The translations under genes and the position numbers were made by a program. The notes below the pieces were generated by a model. It was given only the letters and a program-made list of their open reading frames with translations. It had not been told where the DNA came from and did not search any database. Below, piece by piece: positions 8,399 through 17,367 of a stretch of DNA of 64,000 nt. Every line of letters starts with the position of its first letter. Positions within the stretch are counted from its first letter, which is position 1. The DNA comes from Stutzerimonas degradans (GTDB lineage Bacteria; Pseudomonadota; Gammaproteobacteria; Pseudomonadales; Pseudomonadaceae). The DNA lies in assembly GCF_024448505.1 (NCBI RefSeq), contig NZ_JAMOHV010000005.1, positions 1 through 64,000 of the forward strand, in the 5' to 3' direction.

Positions 8399-9892
8399 AT
8401 GTTCGAATCCGCCGAGATTGGCCACGCGGTCGACAAGGCCACCTACGACGCCGAAGTGCCGGTGCTGCGCGAAGCGCTGCTGCAGGCGCAGTACCGACTG
8501 CGCGAACAGGCGCGCTTTCCGATGCTGATCCTAATCAACGGCATCGAAGGCGCCGGCAAGGGCGAGACGGTCAAGCTCCTCAATGAATGGATGGACCCGC
8601 GGCTGATCACCGTCGAGAGCTTCGAGGTGCCGAGCGACGAGGAGCTGTCGCGTCCGCCAGCCTGGCGTTACTGGCGGCGTATGCCGCCCAAGGGGCATAC
8701 CGGCATCTTCTTCGGCGACTGGTACAGCAAAATGCTCGAGGACCGCGTGCACGGGCGCATCGACAAGGCCGAACTGGAGCTGGCCATCGCCCGCGCGCAG
8801 CGGCTGGAGCGCATGCTCTGCGACGAGGGCACGCTGATCTTCAAGTTCTGGTTCCACCTGTCCAAGGCGCAGATGAAGGCGCGCCTGGATTCGCTCAAGG
8901 ACGACCCGCTGCATAGCTGGCGCATCAGCCCGCTGGACTGGCAGCAATCGAAGACCTACGACAAGTTCGTGCGCTATGGCGAGCAGGTGTTGCGCCGCAG
9001 CAGCCGCGACTTCGCGCCCTGGTACGTGATCGAGGGCGTCGACGAGCGTTACCGCAGCCTGGCGGTTGGCCGGCTGCTGCTCGAGGGACTGCAGGCCGCG
9101 CTGGCAGCGGCGGAACAACCGGTGAATGGAATTTCGCATCCACATTCGGCGCCGCTCGCGCTCGATCTGGACCGCCTGACGCTGCTCGGCAGCCTCGACC
9201 TCAGCCAGAAGCTCGACAAGGACAGCTATCAGCTGCAGCTCGCCGAGGAGCAGGCGCGCCTGTCGCGGCTGTTGCGTGATCGGCGCATCCGCAAGCGTGG
9301 CGTGCTGGCATTGTTCGAGGGGCACGATGCGGCCGGCAAGGGAAGCGCCATCCGCCGGGTCACCGGGGCGCTCGATCCGCGTCTGTACCGCACCGTGCAG
9401 ATCGCCGCACCGAGCGAGGACGAACGCGCCCAGCCCTGGCTGTGGCGCTTCTGGCGCAACGTGCCGGAGCGCGGCAAGTTCACTATCTTCGACCGCTCCT
9501 GGTACGGCCGCGTGCTGGTCGAACGCGTCGAGGGCTTCTGCACGCCGGACGAGTGGTTGCGTGCCTATAGCGAGATCAACGACTTCGAGGAGCAGCTGGT
9601 AGACGCCGGCGTGGTGCTGGTGAAGTTCTGGCTGTCGATCGATCAGGACACCCAGCTCCAGCGTTTCAAGGAGCGCGAGGAGACGCCCTTCAAGCGCTTC
9701 AAGATCACCGAGGAGGACTGGCGCAACCGCGAGAAGTGGGACGCCTATGCCGGTGCCGTGGCCGACATGGTCGACCGTACCAGTACCGAGATTGCCCCCT
9801 GGACGCTGGTCGAGGCCAACGACAAGCGCTTCGCCCGGGTCAAGGTGCTGCGCACGCTCAACGAGGCGCTGGGGGCGGCCATCGCCCGGTAA
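8399..9892 (+). CDS. pap: Polyphosphate:AMP phosphotransferase (two-domain PPK2)
   Basis: This 497-aa cytoplasmic enzyme uses polyphosphate to phosphorylate AMP to ADP. It consists of two fused PPK2 domains. The N-terminal domain has a P-loop GIEGAGKGET at 48-57, and the C-terminal domain has GHDAAGKG at 308-315 followed by the FDRSWYGR motif. The corresponding stretch of the first domain reads FGDWYSKM, so catalysis is probably in the second domain, as known for two-domain members acting on nucleoside monophosphates. The ATG at 8399 has GGGAGA about 6 nt upstream; a start 7 codons earlier is less likely. No partner gene is nearby. Confidence 0.9.
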   Translation: MFESAEIGHAVDKATYDAEVPVLREALLQAQYRLREQARFPMLILINGIEGAGKGETVKLLNEWMDPRLITVESFEVPSDEELSRPPAWRYWRRMPPKGHTGIFFGDWYSKMLEDRVHGRIDKAELELAIARAQRLERMLCDEGTLIFKFWFHLSKAQMKARLDSLKDDPLHSWRISPLDWQQSKTYDKFVRYGEQVLRRSSRDFAPWYVIEGVDERYRSLAVGRLLLEGLQAALAAAEQPVNGISHPHSAPLALDLDRLTLLGSLDLSQKLDKDSYQLQLAEEQARLSRLLRDRRIRKRGVLALFEGHDAAGKGSAIRRVTGALDPRLYRTVQIAAPSEDERAQPWLWRFWRNVPERGKFTIFDRSWYGRVLVERVEGFCTPDEWLRAYSEINDFEEQLVDAGVVLVKFWLSIDQDTQLQRFKEREETPFKRFKITEEDWRNREKWDAYAGAVADMVDRTSTEIAPWTLVEANDKRFARVKVLRTLNEALGAAIAR

Positions 9893-10001
9893 CGGCAGCG
9901 CACGATGGTCATGCATAGGCGGGCTGAATGGTCATCGTCAGCGCCGCGCGGGCACCTCTATGCTCGGCGCAACGCCAACAACAAGATCACCGAGGTGAGC
10001 C

Positions 10002-11186
10002 ATGCGTGAAGTGGTAATCGTCGACAGCGTGCGGACCGGCCTGGCCAAGTCCTTTCGCGGCAAGTTCAACATGACCCGTCCCGACGACATGGCGGCGCAT
10101 TGCGTCGATGCGCTGCTGACGCGCAACGGCCTCGACCCGCGGCTGGTCGAGGACTGCATCGTCGGCGCCGGTTCCAACGAGGGCGCGCAGGGTTACAACA
10201 TCGGGCGCAACGTCGCGGTGCTGTCGGGGCTGGGCATCGACTGCCCGGGCATGACGCTCAACCGTTATTGCTCGTCGGGCCTGCAGGCCATCGCCATCGC
10301 CGCCAACCAGATCGCCTCCGGCTGCAGCGACGTGATCGTCGCCGGCGGGGTGGAATCGATCACCCTCACGGCCAAGAGCCGCAACACCGACCACCTCTAC
10401 AATCCGATCATCCAGGAGCGGGTGCCCGGCATTTACCACAGCATGGGCCAGACCGCCGAGCTGGTCGCCCGCCGCTACAACGTCACCCGCGAGCAGCAGG
10501 ACCGCTACGCGCTGCAGAGCCAGCAGCGCACCGCGCGGGCGCAGGCCGAGGGTCTGTTCGTCGACGAGATCGTGCCGATGCAGGTGCGCTATTTCACCGA
10601 GGACAAGGCCACCGGCGAGCGGACCGAGCACGACGGCGTGGTCGATCGCGATGACTGCAACCGCCCGGATACCAGCTACGAAAGCCTGGCCGGGCTCAAG
10701 CCGGCATTCGCCGAGGACGGCTCGGTGACCGCCGGCAACGCCTCGCAGCTCTCCGATGGGGCTTCGATGACCCTGGTCATGAGCCTGCAGAAGGCCATCG
10801 AACTGGGCCTGAAGCCGCGCGCGTTCTTCCGCGGCTTCACCGTCGCCGGGTGCGAGCCGGAGGAGATGGGCATCGGTCCGGTGTATTCGGTGCCGCGCCT
10901 GCTCAAGGCCAAGGGGCTGAAGATCGACGACATCGACCTCTGGGAGCTCAACGAAGCCTTCGCCTCGCAGTGCCTGTACTGCCGGGACAAGCTGGAAATC
11001 GACAACGAGAAGTTCAACGTCAACGGCGGTTCGATTTCCATCGGCCACCCGTTCGGCATGACCGGCTCGCGCACCGCCGGCCACCTGATCCGCGAGCTGC
11101 AGCGGCGTAACCTGCGCTACGGCGTGGTGACCATGTGCGTCGGTGGCGGCATGGGCGCTTCGGGGCTGTTCGAAGCGGTGCGCTGA
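10002..11186 (+). CDS. Acetyl-CoA C-acyltransferase (thiolase)
   Basis: This 394-aa thiolase catalyses CoA-dependent cleavage or condensation of 3-oxoacyl-CoA. Nucleophile C90 lies in NRYCSSGLQ, the HPFGMTG motif gives H349, and C379 in CVGGGMGAS is the acid/base cysteine. The start follows GAGGTGAG. It stands alone, without a FadB-like partner, so whether it degrades fatty acids or handles acetoacetyl-CoA cannot be told from context. If the predicted HMG module at 33-37 kb makes acetoacetate, a thiolase would be needed to finish the route, but no direct link is visible. A pair of GTAGGGTGGA-family repeats follows the stop codon. Confidence 0.88.
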   Translation: MREVVIVDSVRTGLAKSFRGKFNMTRPDDMAAHCVDALLTRNGLDPRLVEDCIVGAGSNEGAQGYNIGRNVAVLSGLGIDCPGMTLNRYCSSGLQAIAIAANQIASGCSDVIVAGGVESITLTAKSRNTDHLYNPIIQERVPGIYHSMGQTAELVARRYNVTREQQDRYALQSQQRTARAQAEGLFVDEIVPMQVRYFTEDKATGERTEHDGVVDRDDCNRPDTSYESLAGLKPAFAEDGSVTAGNASQLSDGASMTLVMSLQKAIELGLKPRAFFRGFTVAGCEPEEMGIGPVYSVPRLLKAKGLKIDDIDLWELNEAFASQCLYCRDKLEIDNEKFNVNGGSISIGHPFGMTGSRTAGHLIRELQRRNLRYGVVTMCVGGGMGASGLFEAVR

Positions 11187-11213
11187 CGGCGAGGGCGAGG
11201 CGTTCTGGCAAAC

Positions 11214-11290
11214 CGGTGGATGGCTGCGGCCATCCACCCTACGCTCCGACCGGATTCCGTAGGGTGGATAACCGCGCAGCGTTATCCACC
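11214..11290. repeat. Two GTAGGGTGGA-family inverted repeats between thiolase and fumC
   Basis: The first element is GGTGGATGG/CCATCCACC plus CTACG (11214-11243). The second starts CGTAGGGTGGATAAC and ends GTTATCCACC (11259-11290). They lie back to back between the convergent thiolase and fumC genes, in the position of a terminator, although neither has a T tract. Confidence 0.8.
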
Positions 11291-11323
11291 GGCGGAGTCG
11301 CCCGCCGCATCAGGCGAGCCTGC

Positions 11324-12718
11324 TCAACCCTGCTTGCCGGATTCGAGCATGCTTTCCGGGCGCACCCACTGGTCGAACTCCTCATCGGTCAAGTAGCGCA
11401 GCTCCAGCGCCGCCTCGCGCAGCGTCTTGTTCTCGGCGTAGGCCTTCTTGGCGATCTCCGCTGCTTTGTCGTAGCCGATGTGCGGGTTCAAGGCGGTGAC
11501 CAGCATCAGCCCTCGCTCCAGGTGCTCGGCCATGCGCGTCGGGTCCGGCTCCAATCCCACCACGCAGTGCGTGTTGAAATTGCGGCAGCCATCGGCCAGC
11601 AGGCGGATCGATTGCAGCAGGTTGTGGATGATCACCGGTTTGAACACGTTGAGCTGCAGGTGACCCTGGCTGGCAGCGAAACCGATGGTCACGTCGTTGC
11701 CCATCACCTGGCAGGCGAGCATCGACAGCGCCTCGCACTGGGTCGGGTTGACCTTGCCGGGCATGATCGAACTGCCGGGCTCGTTGGCCGGCAGGCGCAC
11801 TTCGGCGAAACCGCCACGCGGACCGGAGCCGAGCAGGCGCAGGTCGTTAGCGATCTTCATCAGCGCCACGGCGAGCGTCTTCAACGCGCCGGACAGCGCC
11901 ACCAGCGGTTCGTGGCCCGACAGCGCGGCGAACTTGTTCGGTGCCGAGACGAAGGGCAATCCCGACAGCGCCGCCAGTTCCGCCGCAATGGCCTCCGCGA
12001 AGCCGTGCGGCGCGTTCAGCCCGGTGCCCACCGCCGTGCCGCCCTGGGCCAGCTCGTAGACCGCTGGCAGGGCATGGCGAATCGCCTGCTCGGCGATATC
12101 CAGCTGGGCGACGAAGGCCGACAGTTCCTGGCCGAAGGTGATCGGCGTGGCATCCATCATGTGCGTGCGCCCGGTCTTGACCAGCTTGCCATAGCGTGCC
12201 GCCTGCTCGGCGAGGCCGCCGGACAGCTCGGCGATGGCTGGCAGCAACAGGTCATGGATCGCCTTCGCGGTGGCGATGTGCATCGCCGTGGGGAAGCAGT
12301 CGTTGGAACTCTGCGCGCGGTTGACGTGATCGTTGGGGTGCACCGGGCTCTTGCCGCCGCGAGTGCCGCCGGCCAGCTCGTTGGCGCGCCCGGCGATCAC
12401 CTCGTTGACGTTCATGTTGCTCTGCGTGCCGCTGCCGGTTTGCCACACCACCAGCGGAAACTGGTCGTCATGCTGGCCGTGCAGCACCTCGTCGGCGGCC
12501 TGTTCGATCAGCCGGGCCACGTCGGGTGGCAGGTCGCCGATACGGTCGTTGACCCGCGCCGCGGCCTTCTTGATCAGCGTCAGCGCGTGCAGCACGGCCA
12601 GCGGCATGCGCTGGTCGCCAATGGCGAAATTGACCAGCGAGCGCTGCGTCTGCGCCCCCCAGTAGGCCTGCTCAGGTACCTCGATCGGGCCCAGACTGTC
12701 GGTTTCAGTGCGTGTCAT
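11324..12718 (-). CDS. fumC: Fumarate hydratase, class II
   Basis: This is the iron-independent fumarase of the citric acid cycle (464 aa, fumarate to L-malate, homotetramer). The fumarase/aspartase signature [11 protein letters not shown] lies at 315-325 and provides the catalytic serine loop. The GRTH motif supplies H186, and substrate-binding [10 protein letters not shown] is at 94-103. Length is normal for the family. Pseudomonas usually has two class II fumarases; the neighbourhood (DUF2059 protein and bolA next door) is that of fumC2 in P. aeruginosa as I remember it. It is divergent from the DUF2059 gene. Confidence 0.95.
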   Translation of the reverse strand: MTRTETDSLGPIEVPEQAYWGAQTQRSLVNFAIGDQRMPLAVLHALTLIKKAAARVNDRIGDLPPDVARLIEQAADEVLHGQHDDQFPLVVWQTGSGTQSNMNVNEVIAGRANELAGGTRGGKSPVHPNDHVNRAQSSNDCFPTAMHIATAKAIHDLLLPAIAELSGGLAEQAARYGKLVKTGRTHMMDATPITFGQELSAFVAQLDIAEQAIRHALPAVYELAQGGTAVGTGLNAPHGFAEAIAAELAALSGLPFVSAPNKFAALSGHEPLVALSGALKTLAVALMKIANDLRLLGSGPRGGFAEVRLPANEPGSSIMPGKVNPTQCEALSMLACQVMGNDVTIGFAASQGHLQLNVFKPVIIHNLLQSIRLLADGCRNFNTHCVVGLEPDPTRMAEHLERGLMLVTALNPHIGYDKAAEIAKKAYAENKTLREAALELRYLTDEEFDQWVRPESMLESGKQG

Positions 12719-12863
12719 GCCGTGCTCCTGATAAGTGATCGAAGGTTAGGCTGCCTGGCGGCACTACGGGTTCCGTGCGGCGGGACCGGTTCTTGAGGCA
12801 TTGGAACTCCGGGCGCAGAATGTGTCCATTGAGGGCACCTATCGCCCATTCAGGAAAAATCCA

Positions 12864-13370
12864 ATGTCCATGTTGCGTGTTTTCAGTGTCTGCACCGCCC
12901 TCATTCTCTCCCTTGCCAGCGTCGCGGCTAATGCCGACCAGGCCAGCCATGCGCGCAATGCCGAGCGCTTCCTGCAGCTGGCCAACGCCGACCGGCTCGC
13001 CGTGCCGGTGTATGCCCAGGTGCAGCAGATGTTTGCCCAGCGTTTCGCCGAAACCCAGGCGCCGGAGAACAAGAAGGCGCTGCTCGAGCGCTATCAGGCC
13101 AAAGCCGATACGGCGCTGGACAAGGCCATCGGCTGGAAGAAGCTCGAACCCGAGCTGGTCAACCTCTACACCTCGCAGTTCACCGAGCAGGAACTGGCCG
13201 GGCTGATCGAATTCTACGAATCGCCGCTGGGCAAGAAGATGCTCGACAAGCTGCCGGAGCTCAACGCGCGTTCGGCCCAGCTGACGCAGAAGAAGCTCGA
13301 AGCCGCCGTGCCGGAAGTGAACAAGCTGTTGGCCGAGATGACGGCCGAACTCGATACCCAGAAGCCCTGA
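12864..13370 (+). CDS. DUF2059 periplasmic protein
   Basis: This is a predicted exported protein of 168 aa. A signal peptide occupies about 1-24 (hydrophobic core, cleavage after VAANA). The rest is helical and carries the DUF2059 features, with the FTEQELAGLIEFY and SPLGKKM segments near 105-130. Function is unknown for this family. The ATG at 12864 is preceded by AGGA; a longer in-frame start at 12801 would bury the signal peptide. It ends 10 bp before bolA, which suggests joint transcription. Confidence 0.8.
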   Translation: MSMLRVFSVCTALILSLASVAANADQASHARNAERFLQLANADRLAVPVYAQVQQMFAQRFAETQAPENKKALLERYQAKADTALDKAIGWKKLEPELVNLYTSQFTEQELAGLIEFYESPLGKKMLDKLPELNARSAQLTQKKLEAAVPEVNKLLAEMTAELDTQKP

Positions 13371-13380
13371 TGGAGCCAGA

Positions 13381-13677
13381 ATGTCCAAGCTCGAACTGAT
13401 CCAGAACGCCCTGCAGGCGCTCGAACCGCAGCACCTCGAAGTGTTCGACGAGAGCCACATGCACAGCCGCGGCCAGGAAACCCACTACAAGGCGGTGATC
13501 GTGAGCCCGCAATTTTCCGGACTCAATTCGGTCAAGCGCCATCAGAAGGCCTATGCGGCCATGGGCGAGCTGATGCAGCAGGTGCATGCGCTGGCGCTGC
13601 ATACCTATACCCCCGAGGAGTGGGCACAGCAGAACGCCGTGCCGGCCTCGCCGGTGTGCGCCGGCGGGCACAAGTAA
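13381..13677 (+). CDS. bolA: BolA family protein
   Basis: This small BolA protein (98 aa) works with monothiol glutaredoxins in iron-sulfur cluster handling and affects envelope and stress responses. The fold signature is present: a conserved histidine in [16 protein letters not shown], and the C-terminal [14 protein letters not shown]. The gene has GGAGCC 7 nt ahead of its ATG and follows the DUF2059 gene by 10 bp. It is about 140 bp from trhO, which probably belongs to the same transcription unit. Confidence 0.92.
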   Translation: MSKLELIQNALQALEPQHLEVFDESHMHSRGQETHYKAVIVSPQFSGLNSVKRHQKAYAAMGELMQQVHALALHTYTPEEWAQQNAVPASPVCAGGHK

Positions 13678-13820
13678 CCTCGCCGAGGTCGTTCGGCGCC
13701 TGCGAGCGCGCCAGCGGCGACTTGTTTGCTAGAATCCGCACCCCGCGCCGGCTCACGCCGGCGCTTTCGTTTCGCTGTCCCGTCCGCCCTTTGCGAGGGC
13801 GACCACCGGAGGAAATCGGC

Positions 13821-14756
13821 ATGACTGCGAAGATCGTCGTCGCGGCGCTGTATAAATTCGTCGCCCTGCCGGACTACGTCGCGCTGCGCCAGCCGCTGCT
13901 CGACACGCTCACCGCCCACGGCATCCGCGGCACGCTGCTGCTGGCCGAGGAGGGTATCAATGGCACCGTTTCCGGCAGCCGCGCGGCGATCGATGCGCTG
14001 CTCGCCTGGTTCGCCCGCGATCCACGGCTGGCCGATATCGACCACAAGGAGTCGTACTGCGACGAGCAGCCGTTCTACCGCACCAAGGTCAAGCTGAAGA
14101 AGGAAATCGTCACCCTCGGCGTGCCCGGGGTCGATCCCAACCAGCGCGTCGGCACCTACGTCGAACCGAAAGACTGGAACGCGCTGGTCGACGATCCCGA
14201 AGTGCTGCTGATCGACACCCGTAACGACTACGAAGTCGCGATCGGCACCTTCGAGGGCGCGGTCGATCCCAAGACCGCCTCCTTCCGCGAGTTTCCCGAG
14301 TACATCAAGGCGCATTACGACCCGGCCCGGCACAAGAAGGTGGCGATGTTCTGCACCGGCGGCATCCGCTGCGAGAAGGCGTCGAGCTACATGCTCGGCG
14401 AGGGCTTCGAGGAGGTCTATCACCTCAAGGGCGGCATCCTCAAATACCTCGAGGAAGTGCCGGAGGCCGAGAGCCGCTGGCGTGGCGACTGCTTCGTGTT
14501 CGACAACCGCGTGACCGTGCGCCACGACCTGTCGGCTGGCGATTTCGACCTCTGCCACGCCTGCCGCAGCCCGATCTCCGTGGAAGACCGCCAGTCCCCG
14601 CACTACGCTGCCGGTATCAGTTGCCCGCACTGCTGGGACAGCCTGAGCGAGAAGACCCGCGCCAGCGCCCGCGAACGGCAGAAGCAGATCGAACTGGCGC
14701 GTCAGCGCAACCAGCCGTCGCCTATCGGCCGCGACCCGCGGCAACCGGACGCATGA
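13821..14756 (+). CDS. trhO: tRNA uridine(34) hydroxylase, rhodanese family
   Basis: TrhO (YceA) makes 5-hydroxyuridine at tRNA wobble position 34 with molecular oxygen. The 311-aa protein has an N-terminal ferredoxin-like domain (about 1-95), a rhodanese domain (about 115-215) with the active loop CTGGIRC at C178-C184, and a C-terminal Cys-rich segment (LCHAC and CPHC) that may bind zinc. The ATG at 13821 is preceded by GGAGGAAA; the in-frame extension upstream overlaps bolA and is rejected. Conserved position after bolA supports the call. Confidence 0.9.
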   Translation: MTAKIVVAALYKFVALPDYVALRQPLLDTLTAHGIRGTLLLAEEGINGTVSGSRAAIDALLAWFARDPRLADIDHKESYCDEQPFYRTKVKLKKEIVTLGVPGVDPNQRVGTYVEPKDWNALVDDPEVLLIDTRNDYEVAIGTFEGAVDPKTASFREFPEYIKAHYDPARHKKVAMFCTGGIRCEKASSYMLGEGFEEVYHLKGGILKYLEEVPEAESRWRGDCFVFDNRVTVRHDLSAGDFDLCHACRSPISVEDRQSPHYAAGISCPHCWDSLSEKTRASARERQKQIELARQRNQPSPIGRDPRQPDA

Positions 14757-14828
14757 CCACCGCGGCGATGGCGGCCTAGTCTGCGCGCCGCCATCCGACC
14801 GAACATCGACCACCATCCCGGAGAAACC

Positions 14829-15461
14829 ATGAGCGCTCGACTGATCTACGTGATGGACCCGATGTGTTCCTGGTGTTGGGGCTTCGCGCCGGTGCTGCAG
14901 GCGCTGGCCGAACAGGCGCAGGCACGCGACGTGCCGCTGACGCTGGTGGTCGGTGGCCTGCGTCGCGAACGTGCGGCGATGGATCAGGCCGGTCGGACAC
15001 GCACCTTGTCGTACTGGCAGGCGGTGCACGATGCCACCGGTCAGCCGTTCAATTTCGACGCCGGCCTGCCCGAAGGACTGGTCTACGACACCGAGCCGGC
15101 CTGTCGCGCGCTGGTGGCGGCGCGCAGCCTGGAACCGGAGCGCGTCTGGCCGCTGGCGCAACTGATCCAGCAGGCCTTCTACGTCGAGGGGCGCGATGTG
15201 ACTCTGCCGGCGCAGCTGGTCGAGCTGGCCGAGGCCGCCGGCATCCCGCGCATCGAATTCGCCGAGCGCTTCGATTCGCCGGACAGCCGCGCCGCCACCG
15301 AAGGCGACTTCAGCTGGGCACAGAACCTCGGCATCGCCGGCTTCCCGACCCTGCTCGCCGAGCGCCACGGCCAGCTGGCGTTGCTGACCAACGGCTATCA
15401 ATCGCTGGAGCAGCTCGCGCCGTTGCTGGCGCGCTGGCTGGAGCGCAACGCCCATGCCTGA
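14829..15461 (+). CDS. DsbA-family thiol oxidoreductase
   Basis: This 210-aa protein has a DsbA-like thioredoxin fold (FrnE/2-hydroxychromene isomerase branch). The redox motif C13-S-W-C16 is close to the N-terminus and cis-proline GFPTLL is near 175. It has no signal peptide, so it acts in the cytoplasm, unlike classical DsbA. GGAGAAACC precedes the start. Its last 8 bp overlap the ABC exporter gene, implying translational coupling and possibly a shared substrate or stress. The substrate is unknown. Confidence 0.82.
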   Translation: MSARLIYVMDPMCSWCWGFAPVLQALAEQAQARDVPLTLVVGGLRRERAAMDQAGRTRTLSYWQAVHDATGQPFNFDAGLPEGLVYDTEPACRALVAARSLEPERVWPLAQLIQQAFYVEGRDVTLPAQLVELAEAAGIPRIEFAERFDSPDSRAATEGDFSWAQNLGIAGFPTLLAERHGQLALLTNGYQSLEQLAPLLARWLERNAHA

Positions 15462-17232
15462 TCGGCTCAGCTGGGCGGAGATTCGCCGCCTCGCCCTGCG
15501 TCACCGCAAGGCGCTGATCCTCGCCAACCTGGTCGCCGTGCTGGCGACGCTGTGCAGTGTGCCGATTCCGCTGCTGCTGCCGCTGCTGGTCGACGAAGTG
15601 CTGTTGGGGCAGGGCGACAGCGCGCTGCGGGTCATGGACCGGCTGCTGCCGGCGGACTGGCAGACGGCGGCCGGCTACATCGGCCTGATGCTGGGCGTGA
15701 CCTTGCTACTGCGTAGTTCGGCGCTGGTGTTCAACGTCCTGCAGGCCCGGCTGTTCGCGCGGCTGTCCAAGGACATCGTCTACCGCATCCGCGTGCGACT
15801 GATCGAACGGCTCAAGCGCATCGCCCTGGCCGAGTACGAAAGTCTTGGCGGCGGTACGGTGGCGGCGCACCTGGTCACCGATCTGGAAACCATCGACAAA
15901 TTCATCGGCGAGACCCTCAGTCGCCTGCTGGTGGCGCTGCTGTCGATCGTCGGCACCGCGGCGATCCTGGTGTGGATGCACTGGCAGCTGGCGCTGCTGA
16001 TCCTGCTGTTCAACCCGCTGGTGATCTACGCCACGGTGCAGCTGGGCAAGCGTGTCAAACACCTGAAGAAGCTGGAAAACGACAGCACCGCCGGCTTCAC
16101 CCAGGCGCTGACCGAAACCCTCGACGCGATCCAGGAGGTGCGCGCCGGTAATCGCCAGGGCTTCTTCCTCGGCCGGCTGGGGCTGAAGGCGCGCGAGGTT
16201 CGCGATTACGCCGTAGCCTCGCAATGGAAGACCGATGCCTCCAACCGCGCCAGCGGCCTGCTGTTCCAGTTCGGCATCGACGTGTTTCGCGCCGCGGCGA
16301 TGCTCACCGTGCTGTTCTCCGACCTGTCCATCGGCCAGATGCTCGCGGTGTTCAGTTACCTGTGGTTCATGATCGGCCCGGTGGAGCAGCTGCTCAGCCT
16401 GCAGTACGCCTACTACGCCGCCGGAGGAGCGCTGACGCGCATCAACCAGCTGCTGGCACGCGCCGACGAACCGCAGTACGCCGGCAGCCAGGACCCGTTC
16501 GCCGGGCACGACACCGTGGCCATAGAGGTGCGCGGGCTGCAGTTTTCCTATCAGGACGAGCCGGTACTGGAGGGCTTGGACCTGACCATCGCCGCCGGCG
16601 AGAAGGTGGCCATCGTCGGCGCCAGCGGCGGCGGCAAGAGCACGCTGGTGCAGTTGTTGCTGGGGCTGTATCAGCCGCAGGCGGGGGAAATCCGCTTCGG
16701 TGGCGTGCCGCTGCCGGACATCGGCCTGAACACCGTGCGCGACAACGTCGCGGTGGTGCTGCAGCACCCGGCACTGTTCAACGACACGGTGCGTGCCAAC
16801 CTCTGCATGGGCCGCGAACGCGACGACGCCAGTTGCTGGCGCGCGCTGGAGATCGCCCAGCTGGCCGAGACCGTGCGCCAGCTGCCGCAGGGGCTGGACA
16901 GCATCGTCGGCCGCTCCGGCGTGCGCCTGTCCGGTGGGCAGCGCCAGCGCCTGGCGGTGGCGCGGATGGTGCTGGCCGAGCCCAAGGTGGTAATCCTCGA
17001 CGAAGCCACCTCGGCGCTGGATGCGGCCACCGAATATGCGCTGCATCAGCAGCTGGCGCGTTTCCTCGAAGGCCGCACCACGCTGATCATCGCCCACCGC
17101 CTGTCGGCGGTTAAGCAGGCCGACCGCGTGCTGGTGTTCGATGGCGGGCGCATCGCCGAACAGGGCGAGCATCGCCAGCTGATCGCCGAGGGCGGGCTCT
17201 ACGCCAGGCTCTACGGCGATCTTCAGCATTGA
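15454..17232 (+). CDS. ABC exporter, fused permease and ATPase
   Basis: This half-size type IV (MsbA-like) exporter of 592 aa would function as a homodimer in the inner membrane. The permease region (about 1-330) has around six membrane segments. The nucleotide-binding domain shows Walker A GASGGGKST (389-397), signature LSGGQ (492-496) and Walker B ending in D516-E517. The substrate cannot be read from sequence. The coupled DsbA-like gene upstream and the trhO-bolA neighbourhood match the PA0860 region as remembered. It has no adjacent MFP or outer-membrane factor gene. Confidence 0.88.
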   Translation: MPDRLSWAEIRRLALRHRKALILANLVAVLATLCSVPIPLLLPLLVDEVLLGQGDSALRVMDRLLPADWQTAAGYIGLMLGVTLLLRSSALVFNVLQARLFARLSKDIVYRIRVRLIERLKRIALAEYESLGGGTVAAHLVTDLETIDKFIGETLSRLLVALLSIVGTAAILVWMHWQLALLILLFNPLVIYATVQLGKRVKHLKKLENDSTAGFTQALTETLDAIQEVRAGNRQGFFLGRLGLKAREVRDYAVASQWKTDASNRASGLLFQFGIDVFRAAAMLTVLFSDLSIGQMLAVFSYLWFMIGPVEQLLSLQYAYYAAGGALTRINQLLARADEPQYAGSQDPFAGHDTVAIEVRGLQFSYQDEPVLEGLDLTIAAGEKVAIVGASGGGKSTLVQLLLGLYQPQAGEIRFGGVPLPDIGLNTVRDNVAVVLQHPALFNDTVRANLCMGRERDDASCWRALEIAQLAETVRQLPQGLDSIVGRSGVRLSGGQRQRLAVARMVLAEPKVVILDEATSALDAATEYALHQQLARFLEGRTTLIIAHRLSAVKQADRVLVFDGGRIAEQGEHRQLIAEGGLYARLYGDLQH

Positions 17233-17307
17233 CGGGGACGCCCGCAGCCCGGCTGTCTGGCCGCCAGTCGCCTGGCGCCAAAAAAATCTAATTATTTAAT
17301 TATTTAC

Positions 17308-17334
17308 TCAACTATTAGTAAGCTCGGCCGACTT
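17308..17334 (+). promoter_or_regulatory. Possible FliA (sigma-28) promoter of the chemoreceptor gene
   Basis: TCAACT (17308-17313), 13 bp, then GCCGACTT (17327-17334) resembles the flagellar sigma-28 pattern TCAAG-N12-15-GCCGATAA. It lies 34 bp before the ATG, just after a strikingly AT-rich stretch at 17281-17305. The -10 deviates in the last bases, so this is a weak call. Confidence 0.4.
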
Positions 17335-17367
17335 GCACTCCGTGCCTGACCAAACGGAAGTTCTCTG

